From Kutzneria sp. CA-103260 (GTDB lineage: Bacteria > Actinomycetota > Actinomycetes > Mycobacteriales > Pseudonocardiaceae), in NCBI RefSeq assembly GCF_018263855.1, contig NZ_CP073318.1, positions 7,440,001 through 7,504,000 of the forward strand: 64,000 nt of DNA, in the 5' to 3' direction. The notes below the pieces were generated by a model. That model saw only the letters and a list, made by a program, of their open reading frames with translations. It was not told the origin of the DNA and ran no database searches. The position numbers were made by a program, and so were the translations under genes. Numbering within the stretch: position 1 is the first letter of the stretch; the number at the start of each line of letters is the position of its first letter. This document shows, piece after piece, positions 7,314 to 14,587 of this stretch.

Positions 7314-9609
7314 CCGCCGTCGCGAGAGCGTCACGGCCAAGCGGGTGTTGCGGCGCGCACGGCTGCTGACGCTGACCGGGATGGCCGGGGTCGGTAAGAC
7401 CCGGTTGGCGGTTCGGGTGGCCGGCCAACTCCGCGATGCCTTCCCGGACGGGGTGTGGCTGGTCGAGTTGGCCGCCGTCAGCGACGACACACTGCTGGCC
7501 GAATCGCTCGCCACCGTTCTGGGCGTGCGAGGCCCGCAGGAGCGCCACTGCTGCGCCACGGCCATGCTGTCCGACTACCTGGCCGACAAACAACTGCTGC
7601 TGGTGCTGGACAACTGCGAGCATCTGCTGGACTCCTGCGCGGCACTGACCAGCAGACTGCTGGCCTCGGCGCGGGGCCTGCGGATCCTGACCACCAGCCG
7701 GCAAGCCCTGGGGGTGACTGGGGAGCACCTGCTGGAGGTGCCGCCGATGCCGGTGCCCGAGCTCGATCCCGGGCAGCCGCTGACCACCCGCACCATCGCC
7801 TGTCACGAGGCGGTGCGGCTGTTCGCCGAGCGGGCGGCGACGGCCCGGGACGGCTTCGTCGTCAATGCCACCAACCGGGACACCATCGCGCGGATCTGCC
7901 ACCGGCTGGACGGGATCCCGCTGGCCATCGAGTTGGCGGCGCTGCGGGTCCGGGCGCTGCCGGTCGGCCAGATCCTGACCGGGCTGGACGACTACCTGGA
8001 ATTCCTGGCCGAGGGCAGCCGGGTCGCGGTGCCCCGCCAGCAGACGCTGCGCGCCGCGATCGACTGGAGCTACGCGCTGTGCTCGCCGCTGGAGCAGCAG
8101 TTGTGGGCTCGGGCCTCGGTGTTCGCCGACGGGTTCGATCTGGAGGCGGCCGAGGCGGTCTGCAGCGGCGCTCCCATCGTGCGGGAAGACGTCTTCGAAC
8201 TGGTGGCCGCCCTGGTCGACAAGTCCATCCTGACCCGGCCCGACTACGGCGCCCCGGCGCGGTACCGGATGCTGGAGGCCATTCGGCAGCACGGCAGGGA
8301 ACAGTTGGTCGCATCCAGCCAGCAGACAGTCCTGCGCGCCCGACACCGCGACCACTACCACCGCCTGGCCATCCGAGCGGAACGGGCGTGGCTGGGTCCC
8401 GACGAGGTGGCGTGGTTCGCCTGGCTCCGGCATCAGCACCCCAACCTGCGGGCCGCGTTGGAGTTCTGCCTGACCGAACCCGGCCAGGCCCGGGCCGGGC
8501 TGGAGATCACCACTGCCCTGCTGCATTACTGGGTCCGATCCTGTTGCCTGGAGGAGGGGCGCGGTTGGCTGCGCCGGGCACTGGAGTTGGACCGGCAGCC
8601 CAGTCCGCAACGGGCCAAGGCGTTGTGGGTCAGCGGCTGGCTCACCCTCCAACACGCCGACATGACCGCCGCGCTGTCCCTGCTGAAGCAGGCCGACGTG
8701 CTGGCGCGTCAACTCGGCGACGAGTCCGCTCTCGCCTACACCACGCTGTGTCTTGGCACGGCGGCGTTCTTCCAGCGCGACCTGCACCGTGGGGTCGCGC
8801 TCCTGGAGGACGCACTCGCCCACCACCACGCGCTCGGTCACCCGGCCGGCGCCTGGCTCGCCCTGGGCTACCTGGCCCTGGCCACCGCGGTCCTCGGACA
8901 ACCGGATCTCTCGGTCGGCTTCAGCCGCCAGCGGTTGGCCCTGTGCGACAGCCGTGGCGCGTCCGCGTCCCGGATCTATCCACTGTGGGGGCTCAGCCTC
9001 GGCGAGTGGCTTTCCGGCGACCGACACCGGGCCGGCCGGCTGATCCGGGAAACCATCGAGGCCGCACAGAAGTTCGGCGACGAGTGGGCGCTCGCACACT
9101 GTCTGGAGACACTGGCCTGGGTCGCGGGAGCGGACGGCCTGCACACCCGTGCCGCCCGGCTGCTCGGCGCCACCCACGGGGTCTGGCGGTCGACCGGGAC
9201 GCCTTCGTCCGGCCCGAGGTACCTCACCTCCTGGCATGACCGGTGCGAGCAGGACGCGCGCGTCGCGCTCGGGGACAAGCAGTTCGGTGTGGCCTTCCGG
9301 CAGGGCGCCCGGTTCGGCATCGACCATGCCGTCAGCTACGCCCTCGCCGAACCCGCCGCAACGGCAAGCACGGTTCCACCCGCCCTGACCCCCAAGCACC
9401 GAGCGGCACTCCTGACGCGCCGGGAGCGGCAGGTCGCCGAACTCGGCAGCCGGGGACTGTCCACCGAAGACATCGCGGCCACGCTGCTCATCGCCCCCTA
9501 CGCCGCCGAGGGGCACCTGCACCGCATCCTGATCAAACTCGGCCTCACCGACCGCGCCCAACTCGCCGCGTGGATCACCGAACACCCACCGCCATCGGAC
9601 GATCAGTAG
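7249..9609 (+). CDS. AfsR/LuxR-type ATPase regulator with C-terminal HTH
   Basis: 786 residues. It opens with GNLPGEVTSFVGRRRE, the signature before the NB-ARC-type ATPase of many actinomycete regulators. Walker A is GMAGVGKTRLA, Walker B LLLVLDNCEHLLD, with the sensor-like ILTTSRQALG and the GLPLAIEL-type IPLAIELAALR. A TPR-like region follows, then a LuxR helix-turn-helix at the end (LTRRERQVAELGSRGLSTED). There is no N-terminal SARP DNA-binding domain. ATG 7249 follows a GTG at 7246 and no clear SD is seen. It follows the LAL gene in the same direction, so the locus has two large regulators in series. Confidence 0.8.
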   Translation: MAGVGSGRVAGNLPGEVTSFVGRRRESVTAKRVLRRARLLTLTGMAGVGKTRLAVRVAGQLRDAFPDGVWLVELAAVSDDTLLAESLATVLGVRGPQERHCCATAMLSDYLADKQLLLVLDNCEHLLDSCAALTSRLLASARGLRILTTSRQALGVTGEHLLEVPPMPVPELDPGQPLTTRTIACHEAVRLFAERAATARDGFVVNATNRDTIARICHRLDGIPLAIELAALRVRALPVGQILTGLDDYLEFLAEGSRVAVPRQQTLRAAIDWSYALCSPLEQQLWARASVFADGFDLEAAEAVCSGAPIVREDVFELVAALVDKSILTRPDYGAPARYRMLEAIRQHGREQLVASSQQTVLRARHRDHYHRLAIRAERAWLGPDEVAWFAWLRHQHPNLRAALEFCLTEPGQARAGLEITTALLHYWVRSCCLEEGRGWLRRALELDRQPSPQRAKALWVSGWLTLQHADMTAALSLLKQADVLARQLGDESALAYTTLCLGTAAFFQRDLHRGVALLEDALAHHHALGHPAGAWLALGYLALATAVLGQPDLSVGFSRQRLALCDSRGASASRIYPLWGLSLGEWLSGDRHRAGRLIRETIEAAQKFGDEWALAHCLETLAWVAGADGLHTRAARLLGATHGVWRSTGTPSSGPRYLTSWHDRCEQDARVALGDKQFGVAFRQGARFGIDHAVSYALAEPAATASTVPPALTPKHRAALLTRRERQVAELGSRGLSTEDIAATLLIAPYAAEGHLHRILIKLGLTDRAQLAAWITEHPPPSDDQ

Positions 9610-10007
9610 CTCAGCCAGGTCCCGAGCGGCGGATCAAATCTCGTTGTATGACAAAGCAATCAGGTAACCAGGGGCAGGCTGCTCCCGCCGGGCGCGCGAT
9701 GTTCTCGCCGAGCCACCGTTCGACGAACGCACCCCCGCGCCGCTCGCCCGCCCCGACGGCACGGCTCGTGAGTTGACCTTCCGCCCGTCGTGGCAAATGC
9801 TCGTGCACGCGGCGTCCCACGCAGGTACGAAGGGATCAGCTCCGCTGCGCCGTTCAGGGGAGACCTGACTAGCTCGATCGGGTGGCGTCCGCCGCCGTTG
9901 TCTACTGTCCCGCAGTACCTTCTGGCAAGTTGCATCCTGCATATCGCGTCGTAGCGCTCGTCGACCGGTGTCCCGTCCCCGTCGGCAGTAGCTGGAGGGA
10001 GCGACAG
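9610..10007. other. Intergenic region, possible coding remnant only
   Basis: No supportable gene. One plus frame (about 9693-9868) reads like protein (RDVLAEPPFDER, then RELTFRPSWQMLVHAASHAG) and ends at a TGA, but it has no start or upstream continuation, so it may be the 3' remnant of a lost gene. The Crp-family gene promoter should lie in the last 150 bp. Confidence 0.3.
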
Positions 10008-10769
10008 ATGGACGACGCCAGGCCCGAGCATCGCCGCGCCGGACTGGAGAAGGCCAGATTCGCGGCTTGTTGCCTGTCCGGCGGTGAGACCCCCGACAAC
10101 TCCAGCGACGTCGACTTCGGCGTGCTGTCGACGCTGGCCGCCCAGTTGTCGCCGCGGTCGATACGGCCCGGCGAGAAGCTGTGGCAGGCGGACCGACTCC
10201 CGTCGGCGGTCTGGATCATCCAGCACGGCCTGGTCGAGGTGGCCGTCGGGCGGGGCGCGCGCCGCCGGGTCGTGCAGACCGCCGGCGCCGGCGAGGTCGT
10301 CGGCATCGTACAGCTGCTCAGCGGACAGGTTCTGCCGTGCCAGGCGCAGGCGGTGGACACCGTGTCGGCCCTGGAATGGCCGGCCGGCCTGTTCTTCGGC
10401 GCGCTGCACCGGCGCCCCGCGCTGGCCCGGATGCTGCTGCCCACGCTGAGCAGACGCGTGACCAACGGCTGGGTCCGGCTCGCCTCGGTGGCGGTCAGCA
10501 GTCTCGAGATCCGTGCGGCGCGCATGCTGCTGATCGAGGCCCGGGACGGTGTCGTCGCGTTGCCGCAGGACGTCGTCGCGTCGATGATCGGCGCCTCCCG
10601 GCAGGCGCTCAACCGAATCCTGCGCGGACTCCAGACGGTCGGCGTCATCAAGCTGTCCTACCGGACGATCCGAATCCTCGACCGCGCCGCACTGGTCCGA
10701 CTCGCCCAGCCCTATGGGGACGAACCGATCAGCGCGCTCGGCAGTCCTCGCCATGCGGAACCGAGGTAG
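10008..10769 (+). CDS. Crp/Fnr-family transcriptional regulator
   Basis: 253 residues. The N-terminal cyclic-nucleotide-binding-like beta-roll (WIIQHGLVEVAV, then GAGEVVGIVQLLSG) is followed by a dimerisation helix and a winged helix-turn-helix (ARMLLIEARDGVV, then DVVASMIGASRQALNRIL). ATG 10008 has a GGAGGGA Shine-Dalgarno at 9994-10000. The ligand pocket is degenerate, as in many actinomycete Crp-like proteins, so a cAMP requirement cannot be predicted. It converges on a clear paralogue at 10834-11643, from which it is separated by a hairpin. Confidence 0.85.
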   Translation: MDDARPEHRRAGLEKARFAACCLSGGETPDNSSDVDFGVLSTLAAQLSPRSIRPGEKLWQADRLPSAVWIIQHGLVEVAVGRGARRRVVQTAGAGEVVGIVQLLSGQVLPCQAQAVDTVSALEWPAGLFFGALHRRPALARMLLPTLSRRVTNGWVRLASVAVSSLEIRAARMLLIEARDGVVALPQDVVASMIGASRQALNRILRGLQTVGVIKLSYRTIRILDRAALVRLAQPYGDEPISALGSPRHAEPR

Positions 10770-10800
10770 CTGCCATTCCGCGCCCACACGAGGAAGGAGC

Positions 10801-10821
10801 CCGGCCGGCTGAGCCGGCCGG
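10801..10821. terminator. Bidirectional hairpin terminator between convergent Crp genes
   Basis: Perfect 9-bp stem CCGGCCGGC (10801-10809) and GCCGGCCGG (10813-10821) with a 3-nt TGA loop, in the 64-bp gap between two converging stops. There is no U-tract, as is usual in actinomycetes. Confidence 0.7.
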
Positions 10822-10833
10822 CCGGGCGCGGCG

Positions 10834-11643
10834 TCAGCGGCACCTGTGCAGCTGGCGCACCCGTGGCCCCTGCGACAGCTCGTGCCGTGTGGGCTCCGTC
10901 GTGGACTGGGCCAAGTCGTCGAGACGGTCCAGGTCCAGCAGCTGGATCCGGCGGTACTGAAGCTCGATCGCGTGGTCGCGCTGGAAGTCCCGGAGCACAC
11001 GGTTGAGCGCCGGCCGGGACGCGCCGATCATCGACGCCAACGTCGCCTGCGAGACCGGCACCACGCCGTCGCGTTCCTCCAACAACAGCATGCGCGCCAC
11101 CCGCACCTCCAAGCTGCTGGCCAGCACGGCCGACAGCCGAACCCGGCTGTCCACAACGCGGTCGGCCAGACCGTCCAGCAACAATCGCGCCAGCACGGGA
11201 TCCCGCTCCAGCTGAGCGAGAAACTCGCGCACCGGCCACAACAGCGCGGAGACATGGGTGGCGGCCTGCACATGGCACGGAGTCCAGCGGCCCGACACCA
11301 GCGGCACGACGCCGAACGCCTCCCCGCGGCACAACGTCTGCACCACGCACCGGTCGGCGCCGACGCCGACGGCGACCTCCGCGATGCCGTCCTGGATGAT
11401 CCACACACCTGGCGGCCGCTGTCCGGGCGAACACAGGTCCTCGCCGACGCGGAGTTGCCGGGCGCACAACTGTTCCGCGAGCGTCGACAGGACGGCCCGC
11501 TCCTCACGTCGCCGGCCGCCGAGCGCGCGCACGGCGAATCGCGCGTTGGCAAACGTGAGCGGCACAGTTCTCGGTGAAACGCGCCGGTCGCCGGGCACCT
11601 CCGGTGCCATCCTCGCCGGCCGGTCCCCCACCACTTCGTCCAC
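10834..11643 (-). CDS. Crp/Fnr-family transcriptional regulator, convergent paralogue
   Basis: 269 residues from GTG 11643, which has a strong GGAGGA Shine-Dalgarno five bases upstream (11649-11654); ATG 11610 is an alternative. The architecture matches the gene at 10008-10769: VLSTLAEQL, GVWIIQDGIAEVAV, a degenerate beta-roll, then the HTH QATLASMIGASRPALNRVL. The MIGASRxALNR recognition region is nearly the same in both, so they may bind the same sequence. The tail-to-tail arrangement points to duplication with inversion and possibly heterodimer formation or antagonism. Confidence 0.85.
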   Translation of the reverse strand: MDEVVGDRPARMAPEVPGDRRVSPRTVPLTFANARFAVRALGGRRREERAVLSTLAEQLCARQLRVGEDLCSPGQRPPGVWIIQDGIAEVAVGVGADRCVVQTLCRGEAFGVVPLVSGRWTPCHVQAATHVSALLWPVREFLAQLERDPVLARLLLDGLADRVVDSRVRLSAVLASSLEVRVARMLLLEERDGVVPVSQATLASMIGASRPALNRVLRDFQRDHAIELQYRRIQLLDLDRLDDLAQSTTEPTRHELSQGPRVRQLHRCR

Positions 11644-11947
11644 CGATGTCCTCCAGAAGATCCGGCCCCAGGTCCGCGCGCGGTGTTTCCCTGCGGCAGC
11701 TCGGTACACCGAACGCGGCGCGCGAACTTTGTCGGCGCAACAACAATTGGCGCACGAGTGCCGGATTCCCATGATCACAGCGAAGTCGCCCGGTCGGAAC
11801 AGACACTGTCGTCCCGAGGACGATCTGCTCACCCGCAGCGGTCCGGCGACTTGATCTCGCCGCGCGGACCGGCGAACCTGGGCGTCGCCCGGCAGTTTCC
11901 ACACTCGCCGGGCGCTCGCGTTTTCCACACTCCCGCAAGGATCGCTG
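11644..11947. other. Intergenic region with an 11-bp direct repeat
   Basis: No gene seen. TTTCCACACTC occurs at 11896-11906 and again at 11922-11932, a 26-bp period, immediately upstream of the small plus-strand reading frame at 11948. The function is unknown. Confidence 0.4.
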
Positions 11948-12190
11948 ATGCCCGCGTCGACCTCCGCGTTCGCCTGTGTCCCGGCCCGGATTCCCCGCCG
12001 GGCCGAGCACGATGGCGCAGCAGCTGAGCCCCGGTCCAGGCTCGGCGAGCTGACCGGCCAGTTGGGGGTGGCCGTCGAGGAGGTGTACGAGGTGCTTCAG
12101 ACGAATCCCGAGCTTCGTCTCGGTTACTCCAGCGACCAGGCCTGGTCGTCACCCGCCCAGCGGAGCTGGATCCGCCGAGCCTCGTCGTAG
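11948..12190 (+). CDS. Small hypothetical protein
   Basis: Possible 80-residue protein. ATG 11948 has an AAGGA sequence about seven bases upstream. The N-terminal 30 residues are unremarkable, but the second half (RLGELTGQLGVAVEEVYEVL, then QTNPELRLGYSS) reads like a folded helical segment. It overlaps the 3' end of the convergent zinc-finger gene by 67 bp, so one of the two 3' ends may be non-functional. No family recognised. Confidence 0.35.
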   Translation: MPASTSAFACVPARIPRRAEHDGAAAEPRSRLGELTGQLGVAVEEVYEVLQTNPELRLGYSSDQAWSSPAQRSWIRRASS

Positions 12191-12375
12191 CAGTGCGAAC
12201 ACGTCGGCCAGTACCACTCGTCCTGATGGGCCCGATGGCTGACGATGACCACGCCGCACAACGCCGGCAGCTCGGTGCCCGGCCCCGCCGGGTGTTCCGC
12301 GAGATAGCAGTGCCTCCGCAGGGCGGCGGGCTGCCAGGTGAAATGCGGCTGCAGCAGTTGTCCGCACAGGTTCAC
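12124..12375 (-). CDS. Small zinc-finger-like protein
   Basis: 83 residues from GTG 12375. The start overlaps the stop of the upstream gene (GTGA), so the two are translationally coupled. Potential zinc ligands are CGQLLQPHF near the start, RRHCYL, a cysteine in ALCGVV, and PTCSHCYDEA near the end. This W-P-x-C-x-x-C arrangement occurs in small actinomycete zinc-binding proteins of unknown function. Which metal or partner it binds is not visible. Confidence 0.55.
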   Translation of the reverse strand: MNLCGQLLQPHFTWQPAALRRHCYLAEHPAGPGTELPALCGVVIVSHRAHQDEWYWPTCSHCYDEARRIQLRWAGDDQAWSLE

Positions 12376-12728
12376 AGCCGCACCTGCTGCAGACAGGAGG
12401 AGCACAGTGGGCCGGGACCGGGAATTCGCATTCCCTCCACGGAAAGCACGGCCGCGCAGTACGCGACGACCCGGTCCGCGACGACGTCCGGCGGGGGGAC
12501 GAGCGCGATGTGGCGAACGCGTCCGTCGTCCGTGCCGCTGGGACCGCCGTGTGCGGCGAAGACCTGAACTCCCTGGTGGTTCAGCTCCAGTAATCGGGAT
12601 CGGGCCCCAGCCGGCGTGGGATCGGCCGTGGTCCGCCGCATGCAGGCCCGTGTTCGTATTTCGCGCGGGCCGCGAGTCAGCTGGTCGATGGTGCGTCGCT
12701 GGGAGGGTTGACGGAGCCATTTTTCCAT
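12372..12728 (-). CDS. Small cysteine-containing hypothetical protein
   Basis: 118 residues from ATG 12728, with a GAGGAG about 14 bases upstream (a GTG directly before the ATG could also serve). The C-terminal half looks genuine: VRHIALVPPPDVVADRVVAY, then a cysteine, and GPLCSSCLQ with a C-x-x-C pair before the stop. It forms an operon with the following zinc-finger gene through a GTGA overlap. The family is not identified. The N-terminal third is basic and less convincing. Confidence 0.5.
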   Translation of the reverse strand: MEKWLRQPSQRRTIDQLTRGPREIRTRACMRRTTADPTPAGARSRLLELNHQGVQVFAAHGGPSGTDDGRVRHIALVPPPDVVADRVVAYCAAVLSVEGMRIPGPGPLCSSCLQQVRL

Positions 12729-13540
12729 CACTGTCGGATCACTCCTCGTGACATGCGGCTTTCGTCGTGCGCATTCGAGTTTGCGTGTCCGACTCGTCCT
12801 TTCAAACCTCGTGGCCATCCGCCAGGGGACGCAATGGTGTCTCATCGGACAGTGTTCGCCGTTCCGTGACGGGCCCGCCCGTGGTGGTGTGACCGGCCGT
12901 TGCGGGGACCCGGCCCGAACCCGACACCACGCATGACGCGGTTCTGGACACCAGAATGGACAAGTGCCTGGGCCGCCCGCCGGCCTTGTGGTGCTCCCGC
13001 CAGGCCAAGCCGGAAAACCGGGGCAGCCGGTCCCTCGGGGATGGAGCCGCGGAACAACAGCGAACCGGCCGCCCCTCACGAGCACAACACCAGCCACTGC
13101 TGGCCTCTCTGCCACCAGCTGCGTACGGAGGGGAGACCACCAGCCAGCCACGACCTCCGCCATTTCTGTCGGACGTCCGCGCTCGCACCGCCCGACAATC
13201 ACTGACGTGGGTAACCGTGACGCCTCGCGCTGCCGGCGGCGACCCCGATGATGCCGCACCCCCGCACCCGACGCCAGATCAAAAACGCGGAAGCCTCGCA
13301 AATTGACGACAGTGTCACCAACTCGCCATCTCTGCCCCGGTGCCCACCCGATCCGGAGCGGAACCGCGGGGGCGGGCACATGGACTCTGTGGACTCAGGG
13401 CCTATGACCGTCACGGGTGTCCCGTTGGCTCGCGCATGCTGGGAAGTGCCGGACCCCGGCGCCCCGCCTGAGGAAGCACAACTCTCTCGTGGCTTCTTGC
13501 CGGCAGGTAGTACCGATGGTGAATTTTGGGAGTAGCAACG
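12729..13540. other. Long intergenic region, no supportable gene
   Basis: About 800 bp with open frames on both strands, but none has a Shine-Dalgarno site, recognisable motifs or consistent codon usage. I see no strong hairpin. It may hold degraded sequence plus the promoters of the flanking genes. Confidence 0.4.
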
Positions 13541-13957
13541 ATGTTACGCCAGCTCTGGGTCGCGTCGCTCGTGCTCTTGAGCGCGGTAACCGTGGACCAA
13601 CAAGGGGGTGTCGCTCTCCGTGCTGATGAACCACAGGTGGGGAGCGAATTACAGCTGACGAAGGTCGCGGGTGCTGGGGACACGGTGAAGCGACTGGAAC
13701 GCGTGCTCTTGTGCGACCCGGTGGGCGGTGATCATCCGTACGGAGATGCCGCGTGTCACGATCTCAGCGTCGCGTCCAGTGATTTCGATCATCTCCCCGG
13801 GGATCCCAACGGGGTGTGCGCCACGGGGAGTCGTCACTACGACCCGGTTACCGTCAGCGCCACGGGGATATGGGAGGGGACTCCGATCACATTCGAGAAG
13901 ACGTACGACAACCCGTGCAAGCTCCGCTTGCACACCGGTCCGGTCTTCGAGTTCTAG
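13541..13957 (+). CDS. Secreted subtilisin inhibitor-like (SSI) protein
   Basis: 138 residues with an N-terminal hydrophobic signal-like segment (LWVASLVLLSAVTV). The mature part follows the SSI family: LLCDPVGGDHPYGDAACHDL, a single cysteine before the reactive loop, YDPVTVSATGIWEG, and NPCKL before the terminal VFEF. Four cysteines match the two SSI disulfides. By alignment the P1 residue before the scissile bond is Arg (SR-HY), predicting a trypsin-like target, and the loop between Cys and P1 is three residues longer than in classical SSI (CPMVYDPV). ATG 13541 has a GGGAG eight bases upstream. Monocistronic; SSI proteins protect against secreted serine or transglutaminase-processing proteases. 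Confidence 0.8.
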   Translation: MLRQLWVASLVLLSAVTVDQQGGVALRADEPQVGSELQLTKVAGAGDTVKRLERVLLCDPVGGDHPYGDAACHDLSVASSDFDHLPGDPNGVCATGSRHYDPVTVSATGIWEGTPITFEKTYDNPCKLRLHTGPVFEF

Positions 13958-14471
13958 CTCCGAACACCGCCACGCCGTGGTCGCTCATCGGGCGCGGCCG
14001 TCTGACCGCGTGCGAAGTCCTGCGCTGGCAAGGCCGCCGGGACCGGGCCGCGCCGCTGGGCGGCCGCCACCGCGAAGGGCTGGGCCTGGCACTGGCCCGC
14101 CGCGTCCTGTCCGCCGCCCAGAACTGAGCGGTCGGCCGGGCCAGAACCAATCAACCAGCCACACCCCCGCCCAGCCCTGGGCGTTCGCCCCCGGGTGGGT
14201 ACCGGTCCCCCGACCCGCTGTCGTCGGACCGGTACCCCCGCGAACCCGGTGCACGTCGGGGGGTGCGTGCCCGGATCTGAGCATCACTCAACCAGAGGCG
14301 ACACCCCCGACGCCAGGGGGACATGACGCCACTGGCCAGGACTGGCCAAGCAGCACGGGCGCCACCCGGCCCAGCTGCCGTCTGGATGCCACCCGCTCCG
14401 GCGGGCGCACTCCTCCATCACCAGCGGCATCGCCGTGTTGACGGAGTCGTCGACCGGGACCTGCGGCATCA
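13958..14471. other. Intergenic region, possible decayed coding sequence
   Basis: A plus frame ending at 14127 continues about 55 residues in protein-like composition without a start of its own. The rest to 14471 shows no gene. It is followed by the 30-bp repeats. Confidence 0.3.
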
Positions 14472-14562
14472 TGAAGGGCCCCTTCCTCACGTTGATCGTG
14501 GTGAAGGGGTCCTTCATGACGTTGAACGTCAGGGAAGGTCCCTTGATCTTGGGTGGGCGGGG
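14472..14562. repeat. 30-bp tandem intergenic repeats with palindromic core
   Basis: Two full units start at 14472 and 14502. Each begins TGAAGGG with a GGnCCnTTC palindrome and continues with an ACGTTGAnCGT string; a third, shorter unit starts near 14532. The core can fold as a small hairpin (GAAGG/CCTTC). Short intergenic repeats of this kind occur in Pseudonocardiales genomes. The position between the stop of the SARP gene and decayed sequence suggests a terminator-like or mobile-repeat origin. Confidence 0.6.
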
Positions 14563-14587
14563 GGCTGACGCGCTTCTGAAATGCGGA

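Noticed and set aside
7207..9585. 792-residue minus-strand frame opposite the AfsR-like regulator
   Set aside because: Composition is typical of an antisense frame (Gly, Gln, Val-rich, no domain), while the plus strand holds Walker motifs and a LuxR HTH.
11896..11932. Two TTTCCACA strings resembling DnaA boxes
   Set aside because: Only two imperfect copies, no AT-rich unwinding element and no dnaA or dnaN nearby, so not an origin. Listed only as a short direct repeat.
12802..13188. 128-residue minus-strand frame in the 0.8-kb gap
   Set aside because: No Shine-Dalgarno site, no recognisable motif and an Arg/Ser/Gly-rich random composition.
14472..14562. Possible CRISPR array
   Set aside because: Units are contiguous with no spacers, fewer than three full copies, and there are no cas genes.
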